A stretch of 64,000 bases of DNA from Cystobacter fuscus (lineage in GTDB: Bacteria; Myxococcota; Myxococcia; Myxococcales; Myxococcaceae). A program made the position numbers and the translations under genes. Below the pieces are notes generated by a model. That model saw nothing but the letters and a program-made list of their open reading frames with translations, searched no databases and had not been told where the DNA came from. Position 1 is the first letter of the stretch; each line of letters opens with the position of its first letter. The DNA lies in contig NZ_CP022098.1 of the NCBI RefSeq assembly GCF_002305875.1, forward strand, positions 2,728,001-2,792,000, given 5' to 3'. This document shows positions 42,093 through 52,263 of the stretch, piece by piece.

Positions 42093-43637
42093 ATGCGCCT
42101 GCCGTTCGAGTGGTCGAAGCTCTCCGTTCCCCGGTTGTCTCCCGAGAAGCTCCCGCCCGCGCGTCTGGCACTCCGGTCGAGCGCCCCCGGAGGGGTCACC
42201 GCGGCGGTGGTGGGCGGGGGGCTCGCGGGCATGGCGGCCGCCACGGTGCTCGCCGAGCGCGGTGTCTCCGTCACCGTCATCGAGCGGGAGCCGTACCTGG
42301 GCGGCCGGGCCGGTGGCTGGCGGGAGCGGCTGGCGGATGGCGAGCCGTTCGACATGGAGCGCGGCTTCCACGCCTTCTTCCGGCAGTACTACAACCTGCG
42401 CGCGTTGTTGCGCCGGGTGGATCCCCGCGGAGAGCGCCTGCTCAAGCTGGACGACTATCCCTTGCTGGGCCCGGAGGGGCGCCGGGAGTCCTTCTCGGGC
42501 CTTCCCGCGCGACCTCCCTTCAACCTGGTGGGGCTCGTGGCCCGCACGCCGTCGCTGCGGCTCAAGGACCTGCTCCACCTCGAGACGCGCTCGGGCCTGG
42601 CGATGCTCACGTTCGACATGGAGCGCACGTACGCCCGGTTCGATCACCGCGACGCGCGCGAGTTCCTGGACTCGCTCCGCTTCCCGCCCCATGCGCGGCG
42701 CATGCTGTTCAATGTCTTCGCGCACTCCTTCTTCAACCCGGAAGAGGAGATGTCGGCGGCCGAGCTGTTGATGATGTTCCACTTCTACTTCATGGGGAAT
42801 CCGGAGGGGCTCGTCTTCGACGTGCTCGATCAGCCCTTCTCGCTGGCGCTGTGGAATCCGCTGCGCCGCTATCTGGAGTCGCTGCGGGTGGACTTCCGGC
42901 TGTCCCAGTCGGTCACCGCGGTGGAGCCCCGGGTGGATGGGAAGTTCCGGTTGCAGGTGGAGGGGAGGGAGCCGCTCGTCGCGGACACGGTGGTGCTCGC
43001 CACGCCGGTGCCCGCGCTCCAGCGGATCGTGGCTCGCTCACCGGAGCTGCTCGATCGCGCGTGGCGCGCGCGGGTGGAGGGGCTGGCGTTGACCTCGCCG
43101 TTCGTGGTGTGGCGGCTGTGGTTGGATCGCCCATCGCGGCCCGGGCGCGCGCCGTTCGCGGGGACGACGGGGGTGGGGGTGATCGACAACATCTCGCTCT
43201 ACCACCTGTTCGAGAGCGAGAGCCGGGACTGGGCGGCGCGCACGGGGGGCTCGGTGGTCGAGCTGCATGCCTATGGCCTGCCCCGAGGGGCGGACGAGGC
43301 GGAGGTCCGGAGGGACTTGCTGGCCGGCCTGCACGGGTTCTACCCGGAGTTCCGCGACGCGCGGGTGCTGGAGGAGCGCTTCCTGTGGCATCAGGACTGT
43401 CCGGCGTTCGCGCCGGGCTCGTTCGCCTCGCGGCCGGGGCCGGAGACGCCCTCGTCCCGGGTGGCGCTGGCGGGGGACTTCACTCGCCTGCCCATTCCCA
43501 CGGCGTTGATGGAGCGGGCGGCCACCTCGGGCTTCCTGGCGGCCAATCACCTGCTCGCGGGCTGGGACGTCCAGGGCGAGGACATCTGGTCCGTTCCGCG
43601 GCGGGGCCTGTTGGCCGGGCTGCCGCTGTTGGACTGA
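42093..43637 (+). CDS. Carotenoid FAD oxidoreductase, CrtU/isorenieratene synthase-like
   Basis: A 514-residue FAD amine-oxidase-fold protein. AAVVGGGLAGMAAATVLAE (~38) and the GGRAGGW motif bind FAD. MERGFHAFFRQYYNLR and AHSFFNPEEEMSAAELL are characteristic of the CrtU desaturase/methyltransferase family, which converts beta-carotene rings to aromatic rings, rather than of phytoene desaturases. The C-terminal AGDFTRLPIPTALMERA closes the fold. GGGAGG at 42079-42084 sits 8 bp before the ATG. The upstream partner cyclase is broken, so the native substrate would have to come from another locus. Confidence 0.75.
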   Translation: MRLPFEWSKLSVPRLSPEKLPPARLALRSSAPGGVTAAVVGGGLAGMAAATVLAERGVSVTVIEREPYLGGRAGGWRERLADGEPFDMERGFHAFFRQYYNLRALLRRVDPRGERLLKLDDYPLLGPEGRRESFSGLPARPPFNLVGLVARTPSLRLKDLLHLETRSGLAMLTFDMERTYARFDHRDAREFLDSLRFPPHARRMLFNVFAHSFFNPEEEMSAAELLMMFHFYFMGNPEGLVFDVLDQPFSLALWNPLRRYLESLRVDFRLSQSVTAVEPRVDGKFRLQVEGREPLVADTVVLATPVPALQRIVARSPELLDRAWRARVEGLALTSPFVVWRLWLDRPSRPGRAPFAGTTGVGVIDNISLYHLFESESRDWAARTGGSVVELHAYGLPRGADEAEVRRDLLAGLHGFYPEFRDARVLEERFLWHQDCPAFAPGSFASRPGPETPSSRVALAGDFTRLPIPTALMERAATSGFLAANHLLAGWDVQGEDIWSVPRRGLLAGLPLLD

Positions 43638-43647
43638 GGGGCGGGAG

Positions 43648-43675
43648 GCGCCTGCCCCTTCATGGGAGCAGGCGC
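43648..43675. terminator. Bidirectional hairpin between convergent genes
   Basis: GCGCCTGC (43648-43655) pairs with GCAGGCGC (43668-43675), with further partial pairing inward. It lies 10 bp after the CrtU-like gene and 15 bp after the EGF-repeat lipoprotein gene, which end facing each other. Confidence 0.6.
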
Positions 43676-43689
43676 GGACTCACCGGGGT

Positions 43690-45033
43690 TCAGGGATAGG
43701 TGATGGACGTCACGTAGCTGGCCGTGTTCGTGTTACACGCCTTCGGGAACGTGTAGGCGCTGCCCGTGAACGACTTCGTGACCGTCTGGGGCGCCTTGCC
43801 GGGCCGCCGCACCGAGACGGAGCAGGTGATGGGCGAGTCGGGGCTGGGTGAGGGATTGAAATCCGCGGTCTCGAAGCAGACGTGGTAGGTGCCGGAGGGA
43901 GGCGTCCTGTCCGATGCCCAGAAGACGTTCTCCGGCCCCTGGCCCGAGGTGTCATCCCGATCCATCTGGCCAAAGTCAGTGCCCGCGTTCGGGCCCAGGT
44001 TGTCCCACCAGACCAGCTTGCCAGAGGGAGTGCTGACGATGAGGTCCGCATCTCCCGGACGATTCCACGTCGCGCTGATCTGGAGGTTGCCACTGCCCAG
44101 GCAGAGCGACTCCACGCAGGACTGGCCTCCGCCGCAGGCGTTGTCGCAGTCTCCGCAGTGGTTCGCATCCGACGTCAAATCCACGCACTCGCTTCCACAG
44201 GTCGTCCTGGGGGCCTCGCAGGTAGTGGGCGTGCAGGTGTAGTGGCCCGGCGTGTTGGTGCACGTCTCGCCGGGGGCGCAGGTCTTCGGATCGGCGCACT
44301 CGTCGATGTCGGTGCACGTGACGCCATCGCCCGAGTACCCCACCTTGCACGCACAGGTGAAGCTGCCCGCCGTGTTGACGCAGGTGGCATTGACATCGCA
44401 GTTGTCCGTGTTGCTGGCGCACTCGTTGATGTCGGTGCACGTGACGCCGTTGCCCGAGAAGCCCCCCTTGCACGCACAGGTGAAACCACCCGTCGTGTTG
44501 GTGCAGGTGGCATTGGCATCGCAGTTGTCCGTGTTGCTGGCGCACTCGTCGGCATCCGTGCACGTGGTGCCATCGCCCGTGTAGCCAGACTTGCAGGCAC
44601 AGGTGAATCCACCCGGCGTGTTGGTGCAGTGGGCATTGGCATCGCAGGTGGTCGTACCGCTGGCGCACTCGTCGATGTCCGTGCACGTGAAGCCATCGCC
44701 CGTGTAGCCGGGCTTGCAGGTGCAGGCGAAGCTGCCGGACGCCTCGGTACAGAGGGCGTTGGCGTCGCACTTCGCCGAGCCGTCGGCACACGAGCCCGTC
44801 TGCCGGGTACAGCGGCTCGGTGCACCGGTGCACTGCCATCCTTGCTCTACCTGGCAGGCCTCGTCACACCCATCGCCCTTGGCGTTCAGGCCATCGTCAC
44901 AGGTCTCCTGCTGCTGGACGACTCCGTCGCCACAGCGTTCCGAGGAGGGATTTTCACTCGAAGTGGGCCCGCACCCAGCCACTCCCAACACGAGCCCGAG
45001 AACACATACGAAGCGTCGCACTGCATCAATCAT
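43690..45033 (-). CDS. Lipoprotein with myxobacterial Cys-rich and EGF-like repeats
   Basis: A 447-residue lipoprotein: the signal ends in GVAGC (Cys20). Order of domains: a Cys-rich myxobacterial repeat ([15 protein letters not shown]...), four complete EGF-like domains of the calcium-binding type ([30 protein letters not shown] and a first one without the DxxE lead) plus a short fifth, a Stig-type motif ([18 protein letters not shown]), and a ~110-residue C-terminal beta domain ([17 protein letters not shown]) of the DUF2135/YfaP kind. It is probably a cell-surface adhesin or recognition protein with Ca2+-stabilised repeats. AAGGAG precedes the start. Confidence 0.88.
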   Translation of the reverse strand: MIDAVRRFVCVLGLVLGVAGCGPTSSENPSSERCGDGVVQQQETCDDGLNAKGDGCDEACQVEQGWQCTGAPSRCTRQTGSCADGSAKCDANALCTEASGSFACTCKPGYTGDGFTCTDIDECASGTTTCDANAHCTNTPGGFTCACKSGYTGDGTTCTDADECASNTDNCDANATCTNTTGGFTCACKGGFSGNGVTCTDINECASNTDNCDVNATCVNTAGSFTCACKVGYSGDGVTCTDIDECADPKTCAPGETCTNTPGHYTCTPTTCEAPRTTCGSECVDLTSDANHCGDCDNACGGGQSCVESLCLGSGNLQISATWNRPGDADLIVSTPSGKLVWWDNLGPNAGTDFGQMDRDDTSGQGPENVFWASDRTPPSGTYHVCFETADFNPSPSPDSPITCSVSVRRPGKAPQTVTKSFTGSAYTFPKACNTNTASYVTSITYP

Positions 45034-45239
45034 GGGTATTGCTCCTTGCGTGACGCTCATCCTGCAAGCGACCTGCCCCGCTGTCTGCTCTCTTGATGCC
45101 GAATCCCACGAGGCACCCCGGACGCTCCGGGGGTGGGTCCGGTGGAGGGCGAGGCGCACTCGCCTCGCACGTTAGACTCTCCAGGCGATGGACGGCCGGT
45201 GATGGCCGGGTCCTGCGCGAGGCTGGAGGAGACAACGGC

Positions 45240-48200
45240 ATGAAATCCAGACGCAATACGTGGATGGCGCTGTGGGTGGTGGCCGCGGCGAGCGCTTGTG
45301 GCACCACGGAGTCCCTGGAGCCGGAGCCCGTCAAGGGCGTGAGGAATCTGGCCGAGCATTGCGAGGTGCCGCCCCCCTTCACGGGCAACTTCGAGCCCGA
45401 GCTCCAGTGGGCGTGGACGGGCAGCGCGGTGCTGCCCGACTACAAGCAGGTGATGATGACCCCGGCGGTGGTGGACGTGAACGGAGACGGCACTCCGGAC
45501 ATCGTCTTCAGCTCCTTCGCCGGCGGCAACTACAGCGCGGACGGCGTGCTGCGCGCCATCAGTGGTGATGACGGCCATGCCTTGTGGACGGTGACGGACG
45601 CCTCGGCCCGGGTGAAGCCGGGCGCCAGCATCACGGCGGGTGACCTCGATGGCGATGGGCAGGTGGAGATCTGCGGCATCCCCGAGAACGGGCGCGGCAT
45701 CATCTGCTTCGAGCACGACGGCACCTTCAAGTTCCGCTCGGCCGAGGCCGCGTACGACTACAACGAGTGGGGCGGCCCCTCGCTGGCGGACCTGGACGGT
45801 GACGGCTCCGTGGAGATCCTCGATGGCAACCGCGTCTACAGCCACACCGGGCAGTTGTCGTGGGTGGGCGGCGACTCCATGGGCGGTGCGCATTCCACCG
45901 GGCCCGTGTCCTTCGCGGTGGACCTCGACCAGGACGGCAAGCTGGAGGTGATCAACGGCCGGTCGGTCTACAACTTCGACGGCACCCTGCGGTGCGCCAA
46001 CACGAACGTGCCGCACGGCTTCGCGGGCGTGGCCAACTTCGACGCCGACGCGGCGGGGGAGATCGTCGTGGCGGGCCGCGGCAAGGTGAGCCTGCTCGAC
46101 GATGACTGCTCGCTGCTGTGGACCCGGGACGTGTATGTGACGGGTCACTCCGCGGCCGGCCACGGTGGCCCGCCGACGATCGCGGACTTCGATGGCGACG
46201 GCCAGCTCGAGATCGGCCTGCCCGGCGAGTGGAACTACACCGTCTATGGCTCCGACGGCGCCGTGAAGTGGTCCAGCTCCATCCAGGACTACAGCTCGGG
46301 CCGCACCGCTTCCACCACGTTCGACTTCGAGGACGATGGCAAGCTGGAGGTCGTCTTCGCGGACGAGGTGTACCTGCGCATCTACGACGGTGCCACGGGC
46401 GCGGTGCGCTGGCAGACGCGCAACAGCTCGGGCACCACGCACGAGTACCCGCTCGTCGTGGACGTGGATGGGGACAACGCCGCGGAGATCATCGTGGTGT
46501 CCAACAACCACGCCTACCCGGGCCAGAACGGCATCCGCGTGTTCCACGACGCCAGGGAGGGTTGGGCCAACACCCGGCGCGTCTGGAACCAGCACGCGTA
46601 CTCGATCACGAACGTCAACGACGACGGCGCCATCCCCGTGCACGCGGCTCCCCACTGGCTCCACCCGAAGCTCAACGTCTTCCGCGCCAACGTCGCCAAC
46701 TACCTGGGCGAGGGTCCCAGCCCCTACGCCGCCCCGGACCTCGCCGCCTCCCGCGTGACCGCTACGTGTGATGGCGAGGGCCTGCTCGTGCTCGGCGCGA
46801 GCGTGCTCAACCAGGGCGAGGCCCCCGTGGGGGCGGGCGTGAAGGTGGCCTTCTACAAGGGCAATCCGGCCTCGGGCGGCACGCTGCTCGGCGTGACGGC
46901 CGTCGCGGAGCCCCTGCCCGTGGGGGGCAGCGCCACCGCCACGCTCCAGGTACTCTCCTCCTTCACGGGCACCGCCGAGGTGTGGGCCGTGGTGGACGAT
47001 GACGGCACGGGCCAGGGGAGCACCTCCGAGTGCCTCGAGGACAACAACGGCGTCTCCGCCCTGGCGGAGCTGTCGTGCGAGGTGACCCCGGCCAACAAGC
47101 CGCCCGTGGCCCTGTGCCGTGACGTCACCGTCAACGCCGACGCGTCCTGCCTCGGTGGCGCCAGCGTGAACAGCGGCAGCTACGATCCGGACAACGGGCC
47201 GTCGCCGCTCGCCGTGACCGAGGTGCCCTCCGCGTCCTTCGGCCTGGGCACCCACCCGGTGACCCTGACGGCGTCGGATGGAGAGGCGAGCGACCAGTGC
47301 GTGGGTCACGTCACCGTGGTGGACACCACGAAGCCAGCGGTGGGCTGCCCCGACTCGCAGGTGCTCGACACGTGCTCGCTGGCGGGGGCCTCCGCCTCCT
47401 TCGAACTCTCCGCCACCGACAACTGCGGCTCACCCGCCGTCACCTGCTCGTATGACTCGGGTGCCACCTTCCCGGTGGGCGAGACGTCCGTCACCTGCTC
47501 CGCGAAGGATGCCTCTGGCAACAGCGCGTCCTGTGGCTTCAAGGTGCAGGTGCGTGGGGACACGACGCCGCCCGAGCTGCACTGCCCCACGGCGCCGGTG
47601 GTGGTGGAGAGCTGCGCGGGAAGCGCCCAGGCCTCCTTCGAGGTCTCCGCCACGGACAACTGCGGCCCCGTGCCCGTCTCGTGCTCGCGGGCCTCGGGTT
47701 CCTCGTTCCCGGCGGGCACTACCTCCGTGTCCTGCTCGGCGACGGACGCCTGGGGCAACTCGGCCTCGTGTCTCTTCTCCGTCCAGGTGCGCGGCGCGGG
47801 CTCGTCCACGCCGCCCACCCCGGGCGCGGATCGCGGCCTCGAGCTGTGGTCGCCCAACCACAAGTACGAGTCCCTGCCCGTCTCGCTGTCGGAGTGTGCC
47901 GCCCCGGCGACGGATGCGTGTGGCGGCTCGCTGCCCCTGGAGCAGTACGGGCGCATCCTGCGCATCACCTCGGACGAGGTGGAGGACGCCAACGGCAACG
48001 GTGATGGCCGCACGTGCGACGACATGATCATTGACGGCCCCACGTCCATGCGGCTGCGCTCCGAGCGCGAGGGCACGGGCGACGGCCGCGTCTACACCGT
48101 GACGTACGTGGTCTCTGTTCCCGGCGGGGTGTCCACGCAGGGCACCTGCCACGTCTACGTGCCGCACGATCAGTCCGGCCGGGGCGCGGTGGACAGCGGG

Positions 48201-48266
48201 GTGAAGTTCTGTGTCGGCGAGGGCTGCCCGCCGGGCACCGCGGAGCACAGCCCCTTGTGCAAGTGA
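45240..48266 (+). CDS. Large secreted FG-GAP / HYR repeat protein
   Basis: A 1008-residue exported protein with signal MKSRRNTWMALWVVAAASAC, probably lipidated at Cys20. Residues ~50-510 are a beta-propeller of FG-GAP/VCBS repeats with Ca2+ loops (DVNGDGTPDIVF, DLDGDGQVEICG, DLDGDGSVEILD, DLDQDGKLEVIN, DFDGDGQLEIGL, DVDGDNAAEIIV). Then come a CARDB-like Ig domain (~515-610) and a PKD-like/HYR region with two clear HYR-type repeats (SFELSATDNCGSP and SFEVSATDNCGPV). Proteins of this build are adhesins or matrix components of the myxobacterial surface. GGAGGA lies 9 bp before the ATG. A very strong hairpin terminator follows. Confidence 0.9.
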   Translation: MKSRRNTWMALWVVAAASACGTTESLEPEPVKGVRNLAEHCEVPPPFTGNFEPELQWAWTGSAVLPDYKQVMMTPAVVDVNGDGTPDIVFSSFAGGNYSADGVLRAISGDDGHALWTVTDASARVKPGASITAGDLDGDGQVEICGIPENGRGIICFEHDGTFKFRSAEAAYDYNEWGGPSLADLDGDGSVEILDGNRVYSHTGQLSWVGGDSMGGAHSTGPVSFAVDLDQDGKLEVINGRSVYNFDGTLRCANTNVPHGFAGVANFDADAAGEIVVAGRGKVSLLDDDCSLLWTRDVYVTGHSAAGHGGPPTIADFDGDGQLEIGLPGEWNYTVYGSDGAVKWSSSIQDYSSGRTASTTFDFEDDGKLEVVFADEVYLRIYDGATGAVRWQTRNSSGTTHEYPLVVDVDGDNAAEIIVVSNNHAYPGQNGIRVFHDAREGWANTRRVWNQHAYSITNVNDDGAIPVHAAPHWLHPKLNVFRANVANYLGEGPSPYAAPDLAASRVTATCDGEGLLVLGASVLNQGEAPVGAGVKVAFYKGNPASGGTLLGVTAVAEPLPVGGSATATLQVLSSFTGTAEVWAVVDDDGTGQGSTSECLEDNNGVSALAELSCEVTPANKPPVALCRDVTVNADASCLGGASVNSGSYDPDNGPSPLAVTEVPSASFGLGTHPVTLTASDGEASDQCVGHVTVVDTTKPAVGCPDSQVLDTCSLAGASASFELSATDNCGSPAVTCSYDSGATFPVGETSVTCSAKDASGNSASCGFKVQVRGDTTPPELHCPTAPVVVESCAGSAQASFEVSATDNCGPVPVSCSRASGSSFPAGTTSVSCSATDAWGNSASCLFSVQVRGAGSSTPPTPGADRGLELWSPNHKYESLPVSLSECAAPATDACGGSLPLEQYGRILRITSDEVEDANGNGDGRTCDDMIIDGPTSMRLRSEREGTGDGRVYTVTYVVSVPGGVSTQGTCHVYVPHDQSGRGAVDSGVKFCVGEGCPPGTAEHSPLCK

Positions 48267-48289
48267 GCCGTTGACGCGTTGAAACGCAC

Positions 48290-48328
48290 GAGGGCCCGGG
48301 ACCGGATTCAGCCGGTGCCCGGGCCCTC
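48290..48328 (+). terminator. Rho-independent-type terminator after the FG-GAP gene
   Basis: GAGGGCCCGGG-ACCGG (48290-48305) pairs with CCGGT-CCCGGGCCCTC (48312-48328, one bulged G), 16 bp in all, followed by TTCTTC. It lies between convergent genes and can act for both strands. Confidence 0.8.
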
Positions 48329-48515
48329 TTCTTCGTGGTGCGCGCCGCTCGGGGCGTACGCCGGCCCCTTTGGATCAGCTCTGGGGCACCGACCAGCTTC
48401 CCTTCCACTCCAGGGGCGTGTCCGGGTGGAGGGAGGTGAGCGTAGTTGAGCGGGCGCGCCATCCTTGTCTGCTCTCGATTCCGCCCTCCGTTCGGCCTTG
48501 GAGAAGCTTTTCGGC

Positions 48516-49652
48516 TCAGGGCGCCAGCTCCGGCAGCATCGGGACCCGCCGCGTCCCCGGGCCGTTGGGCGCCGAGGCGCTGTTGTTCGTCACCCGCCGC
48601 ATCTTCGAGCGGATGAGGGGGAGATCCTTGCGCAGGGCGGACACGAACGCGGAAGGGGCGGTGGGCTCCACGTAGAAGGCGACCGTGGCCCCCGTCGCGT
48701 CCGTGACATAGGCGCCGAAGTCCTGCAGGGACTGGGCGACCATCTTGCCTTGTGGCGAGAGGCCCAGCGCGTTGATGTCCACCGAGGGCGGGATGGCGAA
48801 GTAGGCCCCCATGGGCACGTGGCCCTTGTAGGTCGTCTCGCTGCCCCAATCCTGCTCGGTGGCGGGCCACACATAGCCCTTCGCCGTGCCGTACCCGCTC
48901 GCGTCGTAGCCGCTGGCGCCCCCGCTGTAATGGAGCTGGACGCGATCGACGGCCACGGCCAGGGCGTGCTGGAGCTTCCCCGTGTACTTCGGATGGGTGG
49001 GATCGGTCTCCCAGCCGCGGATGAGCCCGCCAATCGCCGAGCCGCCATAGGCGCGCACGCCATTCGCGGGCCCGATGCCGCTGCCGTGGAGCTCGATCTT
49101 GTGGTGCCGCCCGGCCCGGTAGGCCGTGGGGGATTGCCGCGTCACGTTCCAGGCTTCCTCGATGGTCGTACGCGCCGGTTGGATGATGTGCATGTGCTTG
49201 TCGGTGCCATTGGCGATGACGGCCGTCGCGGGAATGTAATAGGACCCGCTGCGCGAGGAGTCGTTGTAGTCCGTCACCTGGGCCCAGGGATCGCTCTCGG
49301 AGGCGAAGGTGATGGGATGGGAATAGACATCCCAGTTGGCCCAGGTGTTGATGGTCATTCCATTGATGTTCGTGGCGATGAAGTCCCGGGTGGCGGGATC
49401 CGTCGTGTCCGCGTACGTCGCCCCGGTGCCGATGGGCAGGTTCCAGACGGAGTTCGAGCGGAAGGGTTGCAGCGTGGCGTCGCGAGTGCCGGCCGTTGCC
49501 TCACCGTCGGTGCCGCCCCCGTCCGTCTGGGGCGCATCCGCCTCGTCCGCGGCCCTGCCGTCACACGCCGACCCCAAGGCCAGCAGCGGCAGCAACACGG
49601 AGAGGGGGGCGAGCCTTCGCGAGTGCTGAGCGGGTCGTGAAACCAGAATCAT
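48516..49652 (-). CDS. Secreted lipoprotein of the WNxPIG family, unknown function
   Basis: A 378-residue predicted lipoprotein with signal ending in LALGSAC (Cys30), an acidic Asp/Gly linker, and one ~310-residue domain that starts with FRSNSVWNLPIGTGATY. Similar extracellular proteins with a WNxPIG start and conserved KHMHI and HKIELHGSG-like His motifs occur in bacteria and fungi, often with carbohydrate-binding modules; their role is not established, so a cell-wall or polysaccharide-related role is only a guess. GGAG lies 5 bp before the ATG. It is divergent from the multi-PAS kinase. Confidence 0.7.
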   Translation of the reverse strand: MILVSRPAQHSRRLAPLSVLLPLLALGSACDGRAADEADAPQTDGGGTDGEATAGTRDATLQPFRSNSVWNLPIGTGATYADTTDPATRDFIATNINGMTINTWANWDVYSHPITFASESDPWAQVTDYNDSSRSGSYYIPATAVIANGTDKHMHIIQPARTTIEEAWNVTRQSPTAYRAGRHHKIELHGSGIGPANGVRAYGGSAIGGLIRGWETDPTHPKYTGKLQHALAVAVDRVQLHYSGGASGYDASGYGTAKGYVWPATEQDWGSETTYKGHVPMGAYFAIPPSVDINALGLSPQGKMVAQSLQDFGAYVTDATGATVAFYVEPTAPSAFVSALRKDLPLIRSKMRRVTNNSASAPNGPGTRRVPMLPELAP

Positions 49653-49845
49653 CTTCTCTCCTTGAATCCTTCAATACGTGGATTCACCTTTTATTCATGA
49701 ATACCATGGTCAGCCACATCCATGCCCTCGGGAGTGCTGGGCTGGAAAGGGAGGGGATGCGCCGACTTTGTGATGCCCCCGACATGTTCCACCTGTGACT
49801 GATGTGGTGGGAGGGCGCCTCGTCACCACAGAGGCAGGAGAGCCC

Positions 49846-52170
49846 ATGACGATGACCGACGGGCAGGGACGTGACGCGGGGTGGGAGGCTTCCGCTCCCT
49901 CCTTTCCCAAACTGCTTGTCCAGGTGGGCGCGAGCCTGCATGCCACGCTGATCGTCGACAGCCAGGAGCGGATTCTTCGGATGAACCACCTGCTGACCTC
50001 CCTGGCCGGGTGGGGGGACGGGGTCGCGTTCGAGGGGCGGGCCTTCGAGGAGGTGCTCCACCGTCTCCCCTGGCTCGCTCAAGCCCTCCGCACGGCCCTG
50101 AGCGGAACGGAGACGGTCTGCGAGGGCGGCGCGCCGGAGCGGCGGATGAGGGCCCTGGTGCTTCCCGTCTTCGAGGACGGCGTGTGCCTGGGAGCATGCG
50201 CCCTCTTGAGTGCATGCGCGCCTGGGAGCGCCGGGTCGGCCCGTCACGATGCCCTGGAGCAGGAACTCACCCGGACCCAGCGGCAATACGAAGAGCTGCT
50301 CGACACCCTCGACGCCGCCGTCTGGGAAGCCGACGTGGACTTTCGTTTCACCTTCGTGAACCGACAGGCGGAGCGCCTGCTTGGCTTTTCCTCCCTCCAA
50401 TGGATCCAGGAGCCGGACTTCTGGAGGGCCCACGTGCATCCCGAGGACCGTGAGTGGGCCCAGGCCTACTGCATGAAGGCATCCCGGGAGCGCAGGCCCT
50501 ATGAGTTCGAGTACCGCATGGTGGCCGCGGATGGACGCATCGTGTGGCTGCGGGCCTTCGTCACGGTGCTCGGCGAGGAGGAGCATCCCCTGAAGCTGCG
50601 TGGCATCCTGGTGGATGTCACCGAGCAGCGCGAGGCCCGGGAGACGCTGGAGCAGACCGTCTCGTTGCTGCGCGCCACGTTCGACTCCATCACGGATGGT
50701 GTGATGGTCGTGAGCAACAACGGGCGGGTGACCGCCTTCAACAAGCGCTTCCAGCAGTTGTGGGGGCTCTCCGATGCACTGCTGCGAGAGGAGCTGGACC
50801 ACGAGAATGCCCTCGCGTTCGCCATCTCCCAGGTCAAGGAGCCGGAGCGCTTCTCCGCGCGGATCCGTGCGGTGTATGCGGCTCCCGAGATGGAGGACGT
50901 CGACATCGTCGAGCTTCGCGACGGGCGCATCTTCGAGCGCACCACGTTGCCCCAACGGGTGGGAAGCACCATCGTGGGACGCGTCTGGAGCTATCGGGAT
51001 GTCACGCAGGAGCGCCGCGCCAGGGAGGAGCGGGAGCGGGCGTTCGCGGCCGAGCAGAACGCGCGCGAGCAGTTGGAGGAGTCGTTCGCCCTGCTCGACA
51101 CCTTCCTGAACAACGCGCCCATCGGGCTGGGCTTCGTCGGGCTCGACCTGCGCTTCATCCGGGTCAACGACGCGCTGGCCTCACTTCACGGCAAGAGCCG
51201 GCACGAGGAGGTGGGTCGGGCACTCCACGAGCTGTCCCCCCGGGTGGCCACCACCGTCGAGCCCCTGCTGCGCCAGGTCCTGGACACCGGGGAGCCCATC
51301 ATCGGTTTCGACCTGGCGCTCGAGGTGCCGCCTACCCCGGGCCTGTTGCGGCACTGGCGTGTCAGCTACTACCCCGTGCGGACGACGAGCGGCAAGCTCA
51401 TGGGCGTTGGCGCCGTGGTCGTCGAGTTGACGGCGGAGCGTCACGCCCAGGCGGAGCGGGAGCGGCTGCTGCGCGAGGCTCACGCGGCCATCCAGATCCG
51501 CGATGACTTCCTCAGCGTCGCCTCGCACGAGCTGAAGACGCCCCTCACGCCCCTCAAGCTCCACCTGCAACTGCTCGAGCGACGGTGCGCCTGCGGGCAG
51601 CCCCTCCCGCCCGACCTCGCGCGGAAGGCACTCTGCCAGGTGGACCGGCTCTCGGAGGTGATTTCCGACATGTTGGACTCCTCGCGCATCCAGGCGGGAC
51701 AGCTGGAGCTGGATCGCGCGCCCCTGTCGCTCCAGGAACTCGTCCGTGAAGTCCTGAAGGACTTCCGCCCGCTCTGTCTCGAGCACCCGCTGGAGTACGA
51801 GGAGTGCGCGCGGGGGCTCATGGTCCAGGGAGACAGGGGTCGGCTCGCGCAGGTGCTGGCGAACCTGTTGGAGAACGCCCGCAAGTACAGCCCCCTGAGG
51901 GGGCCGATCCGCGTCACGCTCGCCCGCGGCGGCGCGGAGGCCATTGTCTCCGTCTCGGACTCGGGGATTGGCATCCCGGAGGACCAGCAGGCCCACCTCT
52001 TCGAGCGCTTCTTCCGGGCCCGGAACGCACCCATCTCTGGCTTTGGCGGATTGGGGCTCGGGCTCTACATCTGCCGGCACATCGTCGAGCGTCACGGCGG
52101 TCGCATCTGGGTGGAGAGCGGGACGGGTCACGGCTCCACCTTTCGTTTCACCCTCCCGGTGGTGGACTGA
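49846..52170 (+). CDS. Multi-PAS sensor histidine kinase
   Basis: A 774-residue soluble orphan kinase with four PAS-type sensor domains (~20-125, ~145-270, ~275-400, ~405-530). The second has a PAC ending (RGILVDVTEQREA) and the fourth is the NNAPIGLGFVGLDLRF type. HisKA follows with the acceptor His in ASHELKTPLTPLKLHLQ (~555), then HATPase_c (NLLENARKYSP, DSGIGIPEDQQAHLF, GGLGLGLYI). The ATG at 49846 has AGGAG 5 bp upstream; a GTG at 49795 is the alternative. No receiver is adjacent. It matches the 12696 kinase in the catalytic half, so both may share a response regulator elsewhere. Confidence 0.9.
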   Translation: MTMTDGQGRDAGWEASAPSFPKLLVQVGASLHATLIVDSQERILRMNHLLTSLAGWGDGVAFEGRAFEEVLHRLPWLAQALRTALSGTETVCEGGAPERRMRALVLPVFEDGVCLGACALLSACAPGSAGSARHDALEQELTRTQRQYEELLDTLDAAVWEADVDFRFTFVNRQAERLLGFSSLQWIQEPDFWRAHVHPEDREWAQAYCMKASRERRPYEFEYRMVAADGRIVWLRAFVTVLGEEEHPLKLRGILVDVTEQREARETLEQTVSLLRATFDSITDGVMVVSNNGRVTAFNKRFQQLWGLSDALLREELDHENALAFAISQVKEPERFSARIRAVYAAPEMEDVDIVELRDGRIFERTTLPQRVGSTIVGRVWSYRDVTQERRAREERERAFAAEQNAREQLEESFALLDTFLNNAPIGLGFVGLDLRFIRVNDALASLHGKSRHEEVGRALHELSPRVATTVEPLLRQVLDTGEPIIGFDLALEVPPTPGLLRHWRVSYYPVRTTSGKLMGVGAVVVELTAERHAQAERERLLREAHAAIQIRDDFLSVASHELKTPLTPLKLHLQLLERRCACGQPLPPDLARKALCQVDRLSEVISDMLDSSRIQAGQLELDRAPLSLQELVREVLKDFRPLCLEHPLEYEECARGLMVQGDRGRLAQVLANLLENARKYSPLRGPIRVTLARGGAEAIVSVSDSGIGIPEDQQAHLFERFFRARNAPISGFGGLGLGLYICRHIVERHGGRIWVESGTGHGSTFRFTLPVVD

Positions 52171-52263
52171 GCCGCTCGCTCGCGTGAGCTGTGCGCGAGG
52201 CGCTCGCCCGGGGAACCATTTTCCCGGCAGAGCACCTGGGGGCGGTGCTAATGGAGACACCTC

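Noticed and set aside
45057-47309. 750-codon minus-strand frame opposite the FG-GAP gene
   Set aside because: Antisense of a gene with clear Ca2+-loop repeats and a good start site.
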